Shown here: piece after piece, positions 26,266-35,897 of the stretch | How positions within the stretch are numbered: the first letter of the stretch is position 1 | How the letters are laid out: each line of letters opens with the position of its first letter | NCBI GenBank assembly: GCA_016840095.1 | Contig: JAEOSZ010000024.1 | Span: 44,958-108,957, forward strand | From: Candidatus Heimdallarchaeota archaeon | GTDB taxonomy: Archaea; Asgardarchaeota; Heimdallarchaeia; Heimdallarchaeales; Heimdallarchaeaceae | DNA: 64,000 nt | Reading direction: 5' to 3' | Made by a program: the position numbers and the translations under genes | Notes under the pieces: model-generated | The model's input: the letters and a program-made list of their open reading frames with translations, nothing else | Told to the model about the DNA's origin: nothing | Databases searched by the model: none

Positions 26266-27579
26266 CTACTTGATATCTTCATTGTATTTTTTTTGTTTAA
26301 TTGAAAACTTTCTTCTAAGAACAATTAATATCAGAAAACCAGAAATAGAGACAATGATTACAAATCCATTAGTAGGTTCACATTCAAGAACATCATACTT
26401 ATGAACATACTGAGCAAGCAACATAGTTATATCAAAACATGCATCTCTACCTTCATCCATTCCTTGATTCAAGAAAGTGATCACACCATAAGGAACTGTG
26501 GTATTTCCATCGTAATAACCCCAACCTTTTGTGTGAAAAGCCCAAGAATCACCTTCAGTACCTCCCCAACCGCCCCATTGTATTAGTGGGTCCGTTGGTT
26601 CTAACCATGCAGATTTTAGACTAACCATTGTTTGAAAGGTATCTTCTTCTAAGATACGTGTTCCATTTGAAACACCATTATGTAAGAATACTAGTAGAAA
26701 TTTTGCTAGATCAAAGATATTAGTTCGTATTCCACCGGCTCCATAATTTATTTGGTTATAATGAGGATAGGCTTTGTTCCCTGTAGATTCGGGATCTAAT
26801 TCAAACATGTAAATATAAGGAATTGCAAGACGTTCTAGCTCAAAACTGGTATAATTGTACCCAGTACTATCCATCCCCAAAGGATCACAAATATTGTGTT
26901 GTAAATAATCCCAAATTGGTTCTCCTGAGATAAGTTGTATAAGGTAGCCTAAAACATCATATCCAACATTGGAATATTCTCTAGTAGTTCCTGGTTCGTA
27001 AGGTGTCCAAGCAATTGGATCGTATAATGAGCCATTAGAAGCCAGATATCCCTCTATCCAATCAGGATATGGTAACCAATCATAAGGATTTTCCAACCCT
27101 AGATCTTGGAGTGCTTCTTCCATTGTTCCAAACCAATAATAATCTGATTCTTTACTTAAACCAGATTTATGCTGAAGAAGCATTCTGATGGTTATAGGTG
27201 TGTCTGTATAATTAGGATGTCGTAAAGAAAATGGTAAGTAATCATTGACATCATCATCTAGTTGAATCAATCCTTGATCATATAATTGGAGAATTGCTGT
27301 TGCTGTGAATGTTTTAGTTACGGATCCAAGAGGATAAATAAGATCTAGTTCTTGTTGCTCTCCATATCCCTTAGCCCATATAATAGAGTTGTTTCTTATT
27401 ACAGCAGTAGTTACTGAAGGAATATGTGTTTGAGTCATTATATCGTAAACTTCTTCTTCAATAGATGGTTCGAATGGAGGTAAACATTCAGAATCAACAT
27501 CTGCTTTTGCTGTGATTGGGTAGATTACAAAACTAGTTAGAAGAAGAATTATAAACAGAAGTTTGTGATTTTTAATCAT
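26266..27579 (-). CDS. Membrane-anchored serine hydrolase, close paralogue of 22270-23571
   Basis: It has the same layout as its paralogue: signal peptide (MIKNHKLLFIILLL), SVTK active site, YSNVGYDVLGYL motif, FHTKGWGYYDG region, and C-terminal anchor NGFVIIVSISGFLILIVLRRK. Long stretches are identical (for example TATAILQLYDQGLIQLDDDV against TATAIFQLYDQGLIQLDDDV), so duplication is fairly recent. It is an extracellular peptidase or esterase of unknown substrate. It faces the BtrH-like gene with a 67-base convergent gap. Confidence 0.85.
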   Translation of the reverse strand: MIKNHKLLFIILLLTSFVIYPITAKADVDSECLPPFEPSIEEEVYDIMTQTHIPSVTTAVIRNNSIIWAKGYGEQQELDLIYPLGSVTKTFTATAILQLYDQGLIQLDDDVNDYLPFSLRHPNYTDTPITIRMLLQHKSGLSKESDYYWFGTMEEALQDLGLENPYDWLPYPDWIEGYLASNGSLYDPIAWTPYEPGTTREYSNVGYDVLGYLIQLISGEPIWDYLQHNICDPLGMDSTGYNYTSFELERLAIPYIYMFELDPESTGNKAYPHYNQINYGAGGIRTNIFDLAKFLLVFLHNGVSNGTRILEEDTFQTMVSLKSAWLEPTDPLIQWGGWGGTEGDSWAFHTKGWGYYDGNTTVPYGVITFLNQGMDEGRDACFDITMLLAQYVHKYDVLECEPTNGFVIIVSISGFLILIVLRRKFSIKQKKYNEDIK

Positions 27580-27609
27580 GTATATCAGCTAGTTTTGGGC
27601 ACTTGAACA

Positions 27610-27628
27610 TTTATAAACAGAGCTAAAT
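27610..27628 (-). promoter_or_regulatory. TATA region of second serine hydrolase gene
   Basis: TATA box tttataaa at 27610-27617, followed on the plus strand by cagagctaaat, matches the promoter of the first copy almost base for base. The promoter was therefore duplicated together with the gene. The ATG lies about 31 bases downstream, implying a near-leaderless mRNA. Confidence 0.55.
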
Positions 27629-27762
27629 CATTAGGATGGAGTTTTCTTAATTTCCATTTTCAATTATTCTATATTATTTGATGTTAGTTTTTTAAAAACT
27701 AAATTGTTAAACCAATGAACATTTAAACAAGTAAATAAAATCTAGTGTAGTTTTAGTTTAAA

Positions 27763-28665
27763 ATGGAGATTAAAATGAAAAAAGCAGATATAATGTCTAT
27801 TTTTGGTGTTTTGATTAGTACAGCAATTGGTACTGGAATTGCTTTTGCTGGAAGTTATGGTGGGATATTGATTGGTAAAATACCTTTATTCGCACTTTGT
27901 ATCATAATTGTTTTTGCGATTCAATGGATTGCTTTTATACCGGCTTTCCTATTGAAAACTGAGAAATTCTTTGATTTGACCGGAGCACTAACTTATATTA
28001 CTGTAATAGTACTCGGAGTTGTTTTGGGTACAGGTTTCACAGTCAGATCTACAATTATTATGGTTTTAGTAATTATTTGGGCATCTAGACTTGGATTCTT
28101 CTTGTTCAGACGTGTTCTGAAAGTAGGAGAAGATAAACGATTTGAGGAAATCAAGAAATCTTTCTTTAGATTCCTAATGACTTGGACCATTCAAGGTGTA
28201 TGGGTTACTTTCACTTTAGCTGCTGCACTAGCTACCGTCACAGCCTTTGAAACTACTCCTTATAGAATCTATGACTGGATTCTCCTTGCAATAGGTGGAG
28301 TAATCTGGTTAACAGGTTTCTCATTTGAAGCAATAGCTGATTTGCAAAAAAATAAATTCAGAGCTAATCCAGCTAATAAAGGGAAATTTATTACATCAGG
28401 ATTGTGGTCAATTTCTCGACATCCAAATTATTTTGGTGAAATTGTAATCTGGATAGGTATGGCTTTAATTGCATTACCATCTTTAGTAACTTGGAGATTT
28501 ATTACTTTGATCTCACCTTTATTCATAGCATTACAATTAACTCTCATAAGTGGAGTTAATATGTTGGAGAGAAGATCTGATGAGAAATGGGGAGGACAAG
28601 AAGATTACGAAGGTTACAAGAAGAAAACTGCTGTATTAATCCCATGGTTAAGGTTTAAAAAATAA
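27763..28665 (+). CDS. DUF1295 / steroid 5-alpha-reductase-like membrane protein
   Basis: Seven or eight hydrophobic segments end in the motif SGLWSISRHPNYFGEIVIWIGMAL, the conserved cofactor-binding region of DUF1295 and the isoprenylcysteine methyltransferase/steroid reductase fold. NAD(P)H-dependent reduction or methyl transfer on a lipid is plausible, but the substrate is unknown; members of this fold in archaea may act on isoprenoid lipids. The length (300 residues) is normal. A T-rich tract (28674-28681) follows the stop codon. Confidence 0.85.
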   Translation: MEIKMKKADIMSIFGVLISTAIGTGIAFAGSYGGILIGKIPLFALCIIIVFAIQWIAFIPAFLLKTEKFFDLTGALTYITVIVLGVVLGTGFTVRSTIIMVLVIIWASRLGFFLFRRVLKVGEDKRFEEIKKSFFRFLMTWTIQGVWVTFTLAAALATVTAFETTPYRIYDWILLAIGGVIWLTGFSFEAIADLQKNKFRANPANKGKFITSGLWSISRHPNYFGEIVIWIGMALIALPSLVTWRFITLISPLFIALQLTLISGVNMLERRSDEKWGGQEDYEGYKKKTAVLIPWLRFKK

Positions 28666-28732
28666 TCTTCTCTTTTTTTCTTAATATTTAAAAACAACCT
28701 ATATAAATCCAAACAAAGGATTTGAGCATGAG

Positions 28733-29779
28733 ATGAATTGGAAGTATTGGAAGAAATTAGGATTAAGATTTCTCATTTTTAATTTGATATTATGGTCTAT
28801 AATGGCTGCTGGAATTACTCTTGCTTTCGATAGCCCTGGACAGTACAAGTATAGTGATACTGATTGGGATAATTTCTCATACTCCCCAAACTATAATGAA
28901 ACTGAGTGGAACATTCTTTTTGATAGTCATAGTCACACCTATTTCTCAGATGGAAGTTTATCACCTAGACAAAATCTTCTATGGCACATGAGTATGGGAT
29001 TCAATGCTATGGCATTAACTGATCATAATACATTTGAAGGAATCAATGAGATCAGACAAATAGCTAGAACTGAATTCAACGATACTATTAAGGTTCTTAT
29101 AGGTATTGAGTGGACTTCTGACAAATGTCATTTGAATTTCATCCTACCACCATATACTTTGGAAGAAGAGTATAATCAATTAGTTACTTTTACTGGATAT
29201 GCATACACTCCAACTGATCAAGAAGTTCAAGATGCCATAGATAATGTTCACTTACTTGGTGGTATTGTGATAGTTAACCATTATCCTTGGTCTGAGGACT
29301 ACTGTAGAAATCAACCTACACGTGAAACATTTCGGGATTGGGGAGTAGACTATTTTGAAACTATAAATGAAAATCATTATGATAATGAGTCATATTACTT
29401 CAATTTGGATAATGGACTTGGTCAAATTGCTGGAACAGATATGCATGATCCTGAACCTGTTTATGGTTATACAACTCTCAATGTTTCGGAATTTTCAGAA
29501 CAAGCTATCTTTGATGAACTAGAAGCTAGAAGAACAGGATTACTTTATACAGGTATACCCTCCCCATATGATGTTGAACATCTAGTAAATCCAGTTTACA
29601 TAGTACTCTATCCCTTGATTAAGATAGGAGAAATGTTTGAAGGTATGTATTCAGGTGGATCTTTTGGACCTATGCTAACTGTTTTCTTTGCTTATACTTA
29701 CGGGGGATTTATCGTATACGAAGCTTTGAAGTTCACTATACCTTGGAGTATTAAAAAATTAAGAAAGGAAAAGACCTAG
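28733..29779 (+). CDS. Membrane-anchored PHP-domain metallophosphoesterase
   Basis: An N-terminal signal-anchor (residues 12-30) is followed by a PHP domain: DSHSHTYFSDG (first metal motif), MALTDHNTF (second), IGIEWTSD, VIVNHYPW and AGTDMHDP. These supply the His/Asp set for a trinuclear metal site. A second hydrophobic region near residues 310-330 and a basic end suggest that the catalytic domain lies outside the cell between two membrane segments. PHP enzymes hydrolyse phosphoesters; the substrate here is unknown. A TATA-like cctatataaatcc lies at 28699-28711. Confidence 0.8.
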   Translation: MNWKYWKKLGLRFLIFNLILWSIMAAGITLAFDSPGQYKYSDTDWDNFSYSPNYNETEWNILFDSHSHTYFSDGSLSPRQNLLWHMSMGFNAMALTDHNTFEGINEIRQIARTEFNDTIKVLIGIEWTSDKCHLNFILPPYTLEEEYNQLVTFTGYAYTPTDQEVQDAIDNVHLLGGIVIVNHYPWSEDYCRNQPTRETFRDWGVDYFETINENHYDNESYYFNLDNGLGQIAGTDMHDPEPVYGYTTLNVSEFSEQAIFDELEARRTGLLYTGIPSPYDVEHLVNPVYIVLYPLIKIGEMFEGMYSGGSFGPMLTVFFAYTYGGFIVYEALKFTIPWSIKKLRKEKT

Positions 29780-29794
29780 AGTTTCGGATAAATT

Positions 29795-30874
29795 CTATGT
29801 CTTGTTATTTTGTTTTCTTTCTGCATCTATTTTTTCCCATTCAATGTTAGGAAAAGTGAGTGTCATTCTGGTTCCAACTATTTCTCCCAAACGCTTGATA
29901 TTTTCAATTCTAAGAGTCAAATTATACCGATCCAACATGGTTTGTGTTACAGCAACATCAAGTTTCTTAGTATCTAACTCATCTATCTCAAGTATCTCTA
30001 ATCTAGCATCTTTGGAAAGGATTATTCCTTCAAAATGTAATTTAATATTGATCCTGTCTTGTTTAGGTTTAGTAACATAAATCTCAACCTCTACCTTATC
30101 TTCAGTATATTCCATCATTCGTACAATAAGATTAACAAGAATCCTGTAGAGGTATTCGTCTCCTAGAACAACTAAGTCCTCCATGTGAGTTATGTCTACT
30201 CTAATATGTTTTGCAAAAAAGTTATTTAGATATCTAATAGCATGATTCACAAAATCTTCAATTTTCTGATTAGATAAAGATCTATCTTCTTGTAAAAGCA
30301 GATTGATATTTGCATTTTGGATTAGATAAATAGATCTAATAGTTATATCTCTCATCTTTGCTAGAAGTTGCTCAGAAGTATCTGATAGTGATTCTTCTTT
30401 AGTTATTGTTTTTCTGAAAAAATCAATATAACCAACTTCTGCATGTAAATTATTTAGTAAATCATGCTGGAATAACTCAAAGAGAAACTTTCTTTGAAGA
30501 GCTGAATCAATAATATCTTGAATATCTCGGCATATAAGTACAATATAATTTTCTTCAATTGATTTGATTACATTTGCGGATATATGAAATGGAATCTCTG
30601 TTCTGTTTTTTGTTAAAAACACAAGTCGTTTAGATTGACTTTCTTTTTCAATTGTGTCTTTCAATAGTTCCAAAAACATTTTTTTATCTTTGATGTATTT
30701 CTTTATTTCTGTGTTTTTAATTTCTTGAAGTGTTCTACCTAGATACCTACAAGCTTGAATATTCGCATCGTGAATAATACCTTCATTGTCAATCAGATAT
30801 ATCATATCCATACTATTTTGGAAAATGATATCGAAGGTTTCTTGTATTAATGTTGCATTTTCTTCAGGATTCAT
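29795..30874 (-). CDS. PAS-domain sensor, histidine-kinase-like with degenerate ATPase domain
   Basis: Residues about 8-125 form a PAS domain (MIYLIDNEGIIHDANIQACRYLGRT...). A dimerisation helix follows with QHDLLNNLHAEVGYIDFF, which looks like a phospho-acceptor H-box. The C-terminal region has the strand order of a HATPase, but the N-box is altered (NLIVRMMEYT) and glycine-rich G-boxes are missing, so ATP binding is doubtful. There is no membrane segment. It may sense a cytosolic signal without classical kinase activity; no response regulator is adjacent. Confidence 0.7.
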   Translation of the reverse strand: MNPEENATLIQETFDIIFQNSMDMIYLIDNEGIIHDANIQACRYLGRTLQEIKNTEIKKYIKDKKMFLELLKDTIEKESQSKRLVFLTKNRTEIPFHISANVIKSIEENYIVLICRDIQDIIDSALQRKFLFELFQHDLLNNLHAEVGYIDFFRKTITKEESLSDTSEQLLAKMRDITIRSIYLIQNANINLLLQEDRSLSNQKIEDFVNHAIRYLNNFFAKHIRVDITHMEDLVVLGDEYLYRILVNLIVRMMEYTEDKVEVEIYVTKPKQDRINIKLHFEGIILSKDARLEILEIDELDTKKLDVAVTQTMLDRYNLTLRIENIKRLGEIVGTRMTLTFPNIEWEKIDAERKQNNKT

Positions 30875-30958
30875 AGGTAATTATCACTTTATATAACACT
30901 GATACTAGCATACACCGGATAAAAGCGTTTCGCAGTAACATATAAAAAAGTTGGTAAT

Positions 30959-31558
30959 TCAATACCAAACATCTTTTAATTTCAGGAAATAAGCTGCAAT
31001 ATTCGTAACGAAGTGCAACGCAGGAGTTACAATTATTAAAGCGACTACATAGAACCATAGATTACTTACACCCCATACAAAAGGTAAAGCAAACAATAAC
31101 CCAGTTACCATCCAGCTTCCTTGATCATAAAGAGGTAATGCTCCTCCAGATTGAATATTCATTCTTCTCTTAATGAAAGAACCTAATAAATCTGCAAAAT
31201 GATCACCTATACACATAAAGAATCCAACATACCAGGGATAGACAGGATATCCTGATTTTGTTGGTGTAATTGTAGGTGAATACTTTGTAGCAATCTCAAA
31301 AACATTCCATTTTACGGTACAAAGATACCATACCACTACACCTGCTACAGTTCCAAATATTATTCCAAAAATTATTCCTCTCCATGTTTTATGGTCACCA
31401 AAAATTCTTCTCCCATCCTTCCAATTTTTACCTCCATCTACTGGAACTCCAAGGAAAGGTATGAATTTACTTAGATTGGCAAAGGAATTACAGAAGTATA
31501 TTGGTGCTCCAAAAACGAGAGCATACCATACTAATAGGAAGAAAGTACCCGCATCCAT
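30959..31558 (-). CDS. carS: CDP-archaeol synthase
   Basis: This membrane protein of about five helices carries the CarS signature: GDHKTWRG near residue 50, then IGDHFADLLGSFIKRR and a later PLYDQGSW. It transfers CMP from CTP to unsaturated archaetidic acid (digeranylgeranylglyceryl phosphate), making CDP-archaeol for archaeal phospholipids. The length (199 residues) is standard. The gene is clear evidence that the host is an archaeon with ether lipids. It is divergent from the unknown protein at 31652. Confidence 0.93.
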   Translation of the reverse strand: MDAGTFFLLVWYALVFGAPIYFCNSFANLSKFIPFLGVPVDGGKNWKDGRRIFGDHKTWRGIIFGIIFGTVAGVVVWYLCTVKWNVFEIATKYSPTITPTKSGYPVYPWYVGFFMCIGDHFADLLGSFIKRRMNIQSGGALPLYDQGSWMVTGLLFALPFVWGVSNLWFYVVALIIVTPALHFVTNIAAYFLKLKDVWY

Positions 31559-31651
31559 AGAGAGTGCAATACAGATGATGATTAAAAGATTTTTGTATAT
31601 TTTTTCCTATGAAAATATGATTTAGACCAGTTGAGTTAAAGAAAAATTAAT

Positions 31652-32602
31652 ATGGTATGCTGTTTTACAACTCTATATAGCACTGTAGAGGTCTATAAAT
31701 TGAGCATCAAAGGACGACGCAAAATCGATTACGAGTGCAATTTGTGTAAAAAAACTAGAATTCTCTATGTTCTACCTACTTTACATCAAAGTGTTGATGA
31801 AAGAGGGTATGTTGAATATGTAGATATTCATCCATGTGAGGATGACAGGTTAAATGCAAATATTCTCTACGTAGACAAAAGCATGGTTGTTCGATCTCAG
31901 GTACCAGTGAGAGTAGGTGATAACATGACTGCTCAAAGTATCTCTGCAATGCAGATTCCTGTTCCAAAGAAAGTTGATTTCAAAACTGCAATAATCGAAC
32001 CAGCTAAAGATTTCAAATATAAAAATGTCAAATCACTAAAAATTACTGATAGATTAAGACAAACCATTTTTCTGCTTGAAGAAAAAGGAGCTGGAAAGAA
32101 GCTACAAGTTACTTCTGATCTTGAATTTATCGACATTGAAATCAAAATTGCCAAAGGAGTTGACATAGACATTGCTGAAGACTGGTTAAAACAACTAGCT
32201 TCAATTTTAGAAGCAATTGTTCTTTTAGATGAAGAAATGTTAACATTTATGGCACTCTATCTTGATCCAAAAATCTCTAAACCACCTTCTGGAGAAAGCA
32301 TTATCGAACTTGATATGATTCTTCATGCTAAAAGTTCCTTTCCTATAGCATCACTGAAATCTTATGCTACATTCAGGAGACAATGGCCTAGAATCAAAAG
32401 TGAAAGAAAAGGAACTGATTTTGAATCTTACGAAAAATTGTTAACTTATTGCATCGGCAACCAGTACAAGACTCTTCTTGACATTTACTTCAAAGCTGAA
32501 TCAGCAATGAGTTTTCTAACATATATTGATAGAATAGAAGATATGTCAATGTTAGGATTAATCAATATTCGAAAAACAGAATTCTTCACAGTTGATGATT
32601 AA
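31652..32602 (+). CDS. Hypothetical protein with putative N-terminal metal-binding segment
   Basis: I do not recognise this 316-residue soluble protein. Residues about 29-65 contain CNLC, then His and HPCEDD, which could bind zinc. The middle holds DIEIKIAKGVDIDIAEDWLKQL, and the C-terminal half is helical. There is no signal peptide or membrane helix. It sits 44 bases before the aminotransferase gene on the same strand and divergent from carS; neither neighbour suggests a role. Confidence 0.65.
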   Translation: MVCCFTTLYSTVEVYKLSIKGRRKIDYECNLCKKTRILYVLPTLHQSVDERGYVEYVDIHPCEDDRLNANILYVDKSMVVRSQVPVRVGDNMTAQSISAMQIPVPKKVDFKTAIIEPAKDFKYKNVKSLKITDRLRQTIFLLEEKGAGKKLQVTSDLEFIDIEIKIAKGVDIDIAEDWLKQLASILEAIVLLDEEMLTFMALYLDPKISKPPSGESIIELDMILHAKSSFPIASLKSYATFRRQWPRIKSERKGTDFESYEKLLTYCIGNQYKTLLDIYFKAESAMSFLTYIDRIEDMSMLGLINIRKTEFFTVDD

Positions 32603-32645
32603 TTTTCTTCGAAAGAGATAAAAGTAACAATTTTGCAACTATGTT

Positions 32646-33815
32646 ATGAGCCAACTAGCTGATAGACTCTCTCTTTTTCAAGAATCAGTTATTCGAGAGA
32701 TGACCAGAAAAGCTATTGAAAATGATGCTATCAATCTTTCGCAAGGAATGCCTGATTACATCCCTCATGAACAATTAGTTGAAGGGATAAGGGAATCAAT
32801 CAAAGAAAATGAACATCAATATACAGTTACTTATGGTCGAGGAGATTTAAGAGAAAAAATTGCTGAGAAATATGTTTCCTTCAATAATATTCTCTACAAT
32901 TTTGAAGATGAGATTACCGTTACTTGTGGAGCAAGTGAAGCAATTGCTAGTAGCATACTAGCTGTTCTTAATCCTGACGATGAAATAATGATTTTATCTC
33001 CCTGGTATGAAAATTATGTTCCTATTACCTATCTTGCAGGGGGAAAGCCTATTTTTGTTGATCTGAATGATGAAGATTTTAGTCTTGATGAAGAAACTAT
33101 AAAGAAAGCAGTTACACCTAATACCAAAGCAGTAATCATCAATACACCACACAATCCTTCAGGAAAAGTTTTTTCAAAAAATGAATTGAAAACTTTGGCT
33201 GACATTTGTACAGATAATAACATACTAGCTATAACTGATGAAATCTATGAACATATTATCTATGACAATCTTGAGCATGTAAGCCCTGCTAGTATAGACA
33301 ATATGTTTGAGAGAACAATCACTATCTCAGGTTTCAGTAAAACTTATTCAATAACAGGTTGGAGAATTGGCTATGCATTGGCTGAAAAGAAATTAATGGA
33401 AGGAGTGAGGAAAGTTCATGATTACTTGACAATTTGTGCTCCTTCTCTTTTGCAATATGCTGCACTAAAAACATTTGATTTTCTTCCAGATTATTTTCAA
33501 AAATTGAAAGAAAGATACCAAACTAACAGAGATTTCATTGTCTCTAAGTTGAGGTCATTTGGCTTTAGAATCGTTGAACCAAAAGGTGCATATTATTTAC
33601 TAGCAGATGTATCTTCTTTTGACATGAATGACAAAGACTTCGCAGATTTTCTAGTTAAAGATAAGGGAGTTGCTACTGTTCCAGGTTCAAGTTTTTATGA
33701 GAAGGCAAATAGGGATGCTAAAGGTACAAATTACATAAGATTCTCCTTTTCACATAAATTAGAAACTTTGCAAGAAGCTATGTTAAGAATTGAGAAAAGA
33801 ATAAAAGAAAAATAA
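32646..33815 (+). CDS. Class I/II PLP-dependent aminotransferase
   Basis: Fold-type I aminotransferase features are complete: an N-terminal NLSQGMPDYIPH, substrate-side TCGASEAIASSI, NTPHNPSGKVFS (PLP contact Asn), DEIYEHIIY, and the Schiff-base lysine in SGFSKTYSITGWRIGYA. It resembles aspartate or kynurenine/glutamine transaminase-like enzymes that exchange amino groups between amino acids and oxo acids. The exact donor cannot be told. Its length (389 residues) is standard. Confidence 0.9.
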   Translation: MSQLADRLSLFQESVIREMTRKAIENDAINLSQGMPDYIPHEQLVEGIRESIKENEHQYTVTYGRGDLREKIAEKYVSFNNILYNFEDEITVTCGASEAIASSILAVLNPDDEIMILSPWYENYVPITYLAGGKPIFVDLNDEDFSLDEETIKKAVTPNTKAVIINTPHNPSGKVFSKNELKTLADICTDNNILAITDEIYEHIIYDNLEHVSPASIDNMFERTITISGFSKTYSITGWRIGYALAEKKLMEGVRKVHDYLTICAPSLLQYAALKTFDFLPDYFQKLKERYQTNRDFIVSKLRSFGFRIVEPKGAYYLLADVSSFDMNDKDFADFLVKDKGVATVPGSSFYEKANRDAKGTNYIRFSFSHKLETLQEAMLRIEKRIKEK

Positions 33816-33827
33816 AGAAGGAAGAAA

Positions 33828-35186
33828 CTATTTTCTTCTTCGAATTATTGGTAGAATTATTAGAACAGAGAATATCAAATATACCCATGTGAAACCAGGT
33901 AATGACCAGGTGCTTCCAGGAGTATAATCTGGATTATCTGAACCATCTATCAGTACTGAGGATTCATCTGGTAAAAATACCATTTCAAAGTCAACAAAAT
34001 CTGGTATTCCAACTGTCAAAGTTCTAGTTATACCTGAAATGATGTTAATCTCAAAAGACATTGACCAACCATTTGCATCTCCTTCTGTGAATTCAAAAGC
34101 AACTGTCATATAGTCTCCTGCTGTTGAAATGACTGTGTCATTAATTCCTGGATCATTGAAATCTCTTGCATTGTGGATAGCTTCCATATTAAGTAGAGTT
34201 GCATTATATAATGTACAACTAAGAGGATTTGCCATTGTTAACCAGATTGTAAACTGAGCTCGAGTCATTTGTTCCATGCTGACAGGTTCATCTTCAAAAA
34301 ACACTTCGAAGAAACTAATATATTCATTTCCTGTATAATCACCACCATAATATTCCATAGGATCTGTAGGTATAGTGCTATACTCGAATGAGAACACATC
34401 ACCAACTGCTAAAGTTTTATTATTTACTTCCATTTCTCCTTCACTAGCAGGTGCATAAGTTATCTCAGTGTATTCCCAAGCAAGAACTGTTCCATCAACA
34501 AGACTTGGGTGGAAGTTGAGTGTATTGGTTGTATCTGTTCCTTCATCATCAATAGTTGATTCCCAGATATCTAGTTGGCCAAACATTTCACCAAAATCAT
34601 CTTCAATGAAGAAATCGGCAACAATTCCAGTTTGATTGTTCACTGTTATAATGAAAGAATCTATTAAATCATTATAGATACTAATTTGAACGTAGTTACC
34701 ACCAGTCATTGCATAACTAATTGATGTTATGTTTGGATCTAATGCTGCTCTGTGTTCTACAAATTGTGTGATGTTGTATGTTTCTCCAGAAACAGGTAGA
34801 AACATGAATGGGAGTATCATATACTGAATAGCTAAAGATGGTTCGTCCTCATCATTTAGATCATATAATGAAACCTCATTATAATCTACGTAAAGTTTGA
34901 AGAAGTTTGGAGGATGACCAGAATCATATACATCATCATATAATGTAGGTATAGTATCGTTTATCTCCATAGCTAAAACACTGCCTAGAATAATGTCTAC
35001 TCCTCCTAGAGTTGGGGGATCAGCAGGATCGTGTAGAGCTTGATGTACTATTCTCCAAGCAATAACTTCGTCATCTAAACTTGTATGCCATACAATAACA
35101 TCTGATACTGCTTGAGTTTGCAATGGGATTAAAATTCCCGCAAGAATTAATGTGGTTATTAATGTAAAAATTGTTTTTCTTTTCAT
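33828..35186 (-). CDS. Secreted surface protein with C-terminal PGF-type anchor
   Basis: ATG 35186 opens a signal peptide (MKRKTIFTLITTLILAGIL); the earlier TTG (35216) is not credible. The mature part is acidic and beta-rich. Two halves look related, each with a VLA(W/M)E-type strand pair followed by a Y-rich, D/E-rich segment, suggesting an internal duplication. The end, SLPGFTWVYLIFSVLIILPIIRRRK, fits a sorting/anchor signal of the PGF-CTERM kind. The function is unknown; a surface-layer or binding protein is likely. Confidence 0.75.
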   Translation of the reverse strand: MKRKTIFTLITTLILAGILIPLQTQAVSDVIVWHTSLDDEVIAWRIVHQALHDPADPPTLGGVDIILGSVLAMEINDTIPTLYDDVYDSGHPPNFFKLYVDYNEVSLYDLNDEDEPSLAIQYMILPFMFLPVSGETYNITQFVEHRAALDPNITSISYAMTGGNYVQISIYNDLIDSFIITVNNQTGIVADFFIEDDFGEMFGQLDIWESTIDDEGTDTTNTLNFHPSLVDGTVLAWEYTEITYAPASEGEMEVNNKTLAVGDVFSFEYSTIPTDPMEYYGGDYTGNEYISFFEVFFEDEPVSMEQMTRAQFTIWLTMANPLSCTLYNATLLNMEAIHNARDFNDPGINDTVISTAGDYMTVAFEFTEGDANGWSMSFEINIISGITRTLTVGIPDFVDFEMVFLPDESSVLIDGSDNPDYTPGSTWSLPGFTWVYLIFSVLIILPIIRRRK

Positions 35187-35348
35187 AATTATTGAACCCC
35201 TGTAATTCACTGTCAAAGTCCTTTTTCCAGCTAATAAATCTATTGCTCATTGCAAGTAGAAGTAGAATTAGGGAATTAAGAATTTAGAATCAATAAACTT
35301 ACAACCAGTAGACGAAATACTTATCTGTGTCTCATTACTCAATTCTTC

Positions 35349-35840
35349 ATGAATACTAAAGAAGAAATCTCTGTTGAGATAATAAAGGGAAAAGTAACCC
35401 GAATTCACTTGTTAATGTTTATAGTGAACCTTGTAATTCCAATCATTCTAGACCATTATGCAATAGTAAGAGATTCGATGTTTCTTAACCCAATTATTAT
35501 TGCATTTAATCCTGATCTCTTTGATGTTAATCCAGCTTTCAATTACAATATCTCAATGATTCTTTCAATAGTATTAGTAGCTGTGTACATTATTGTTGCG
35601 TTAGTGATTTCATTGATCAAATCTTTTGAATTCAGTTACTTGAATGTAACAGCTATGATATCTGCACTGTTATATCTTCTTTATTTCTTTGTCTTCCTTT
35701 ATCCTCCTTTAGGAGGACTACATCTGTATATACTCTTTATTGCATATATTGGCAGATATTTTGTTGTTCTTGGTGGAGTGCTCTACTTGGTTTTGTTGAT
35801 GTGGCAAACAAAAAGAGAAGTAGAAGAATTTTATGAGTAG
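35349..35840 (+). CDS. Four-helix membrane protein next to an ABC exporter
   Basis: The 163-residue protein has four predicted membrane helices and short loops, with no recognised motif. It lies 57 bases before the ABC ATPase gene on the same strand. This arrangement suggests an accessory subunit of the exporter, but no family name can be given. Confidence 0.6.
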   Translation: MNTKEEISVEIIKGKVTRIHLLMFIVNLVIPIILDHYAIVRDSMFLNPIIIAFNPDLFDVNPAFNYNISMILSIVLVAVYIIVALVISLIKSFEFSYLNVTAMISALLYLLYFFVFLYPPLGGLHLYILFIAYIGRYFVVLGGVLYLVLLMWQTKREVEEFYE

Positions 35841-35897
35841 ATGAATTCATAAGTATACTTTTTTAAATATCTCTAAGAGGAATATACCTCGTATAGC

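Noticed and set aside
35882..35895. Palindrome-like gaggaatatacctc before the ABC ATPase
   Set aside because: Only four outer base pairs match perfectly around an AT-rich centre; too weak to be called an operator.
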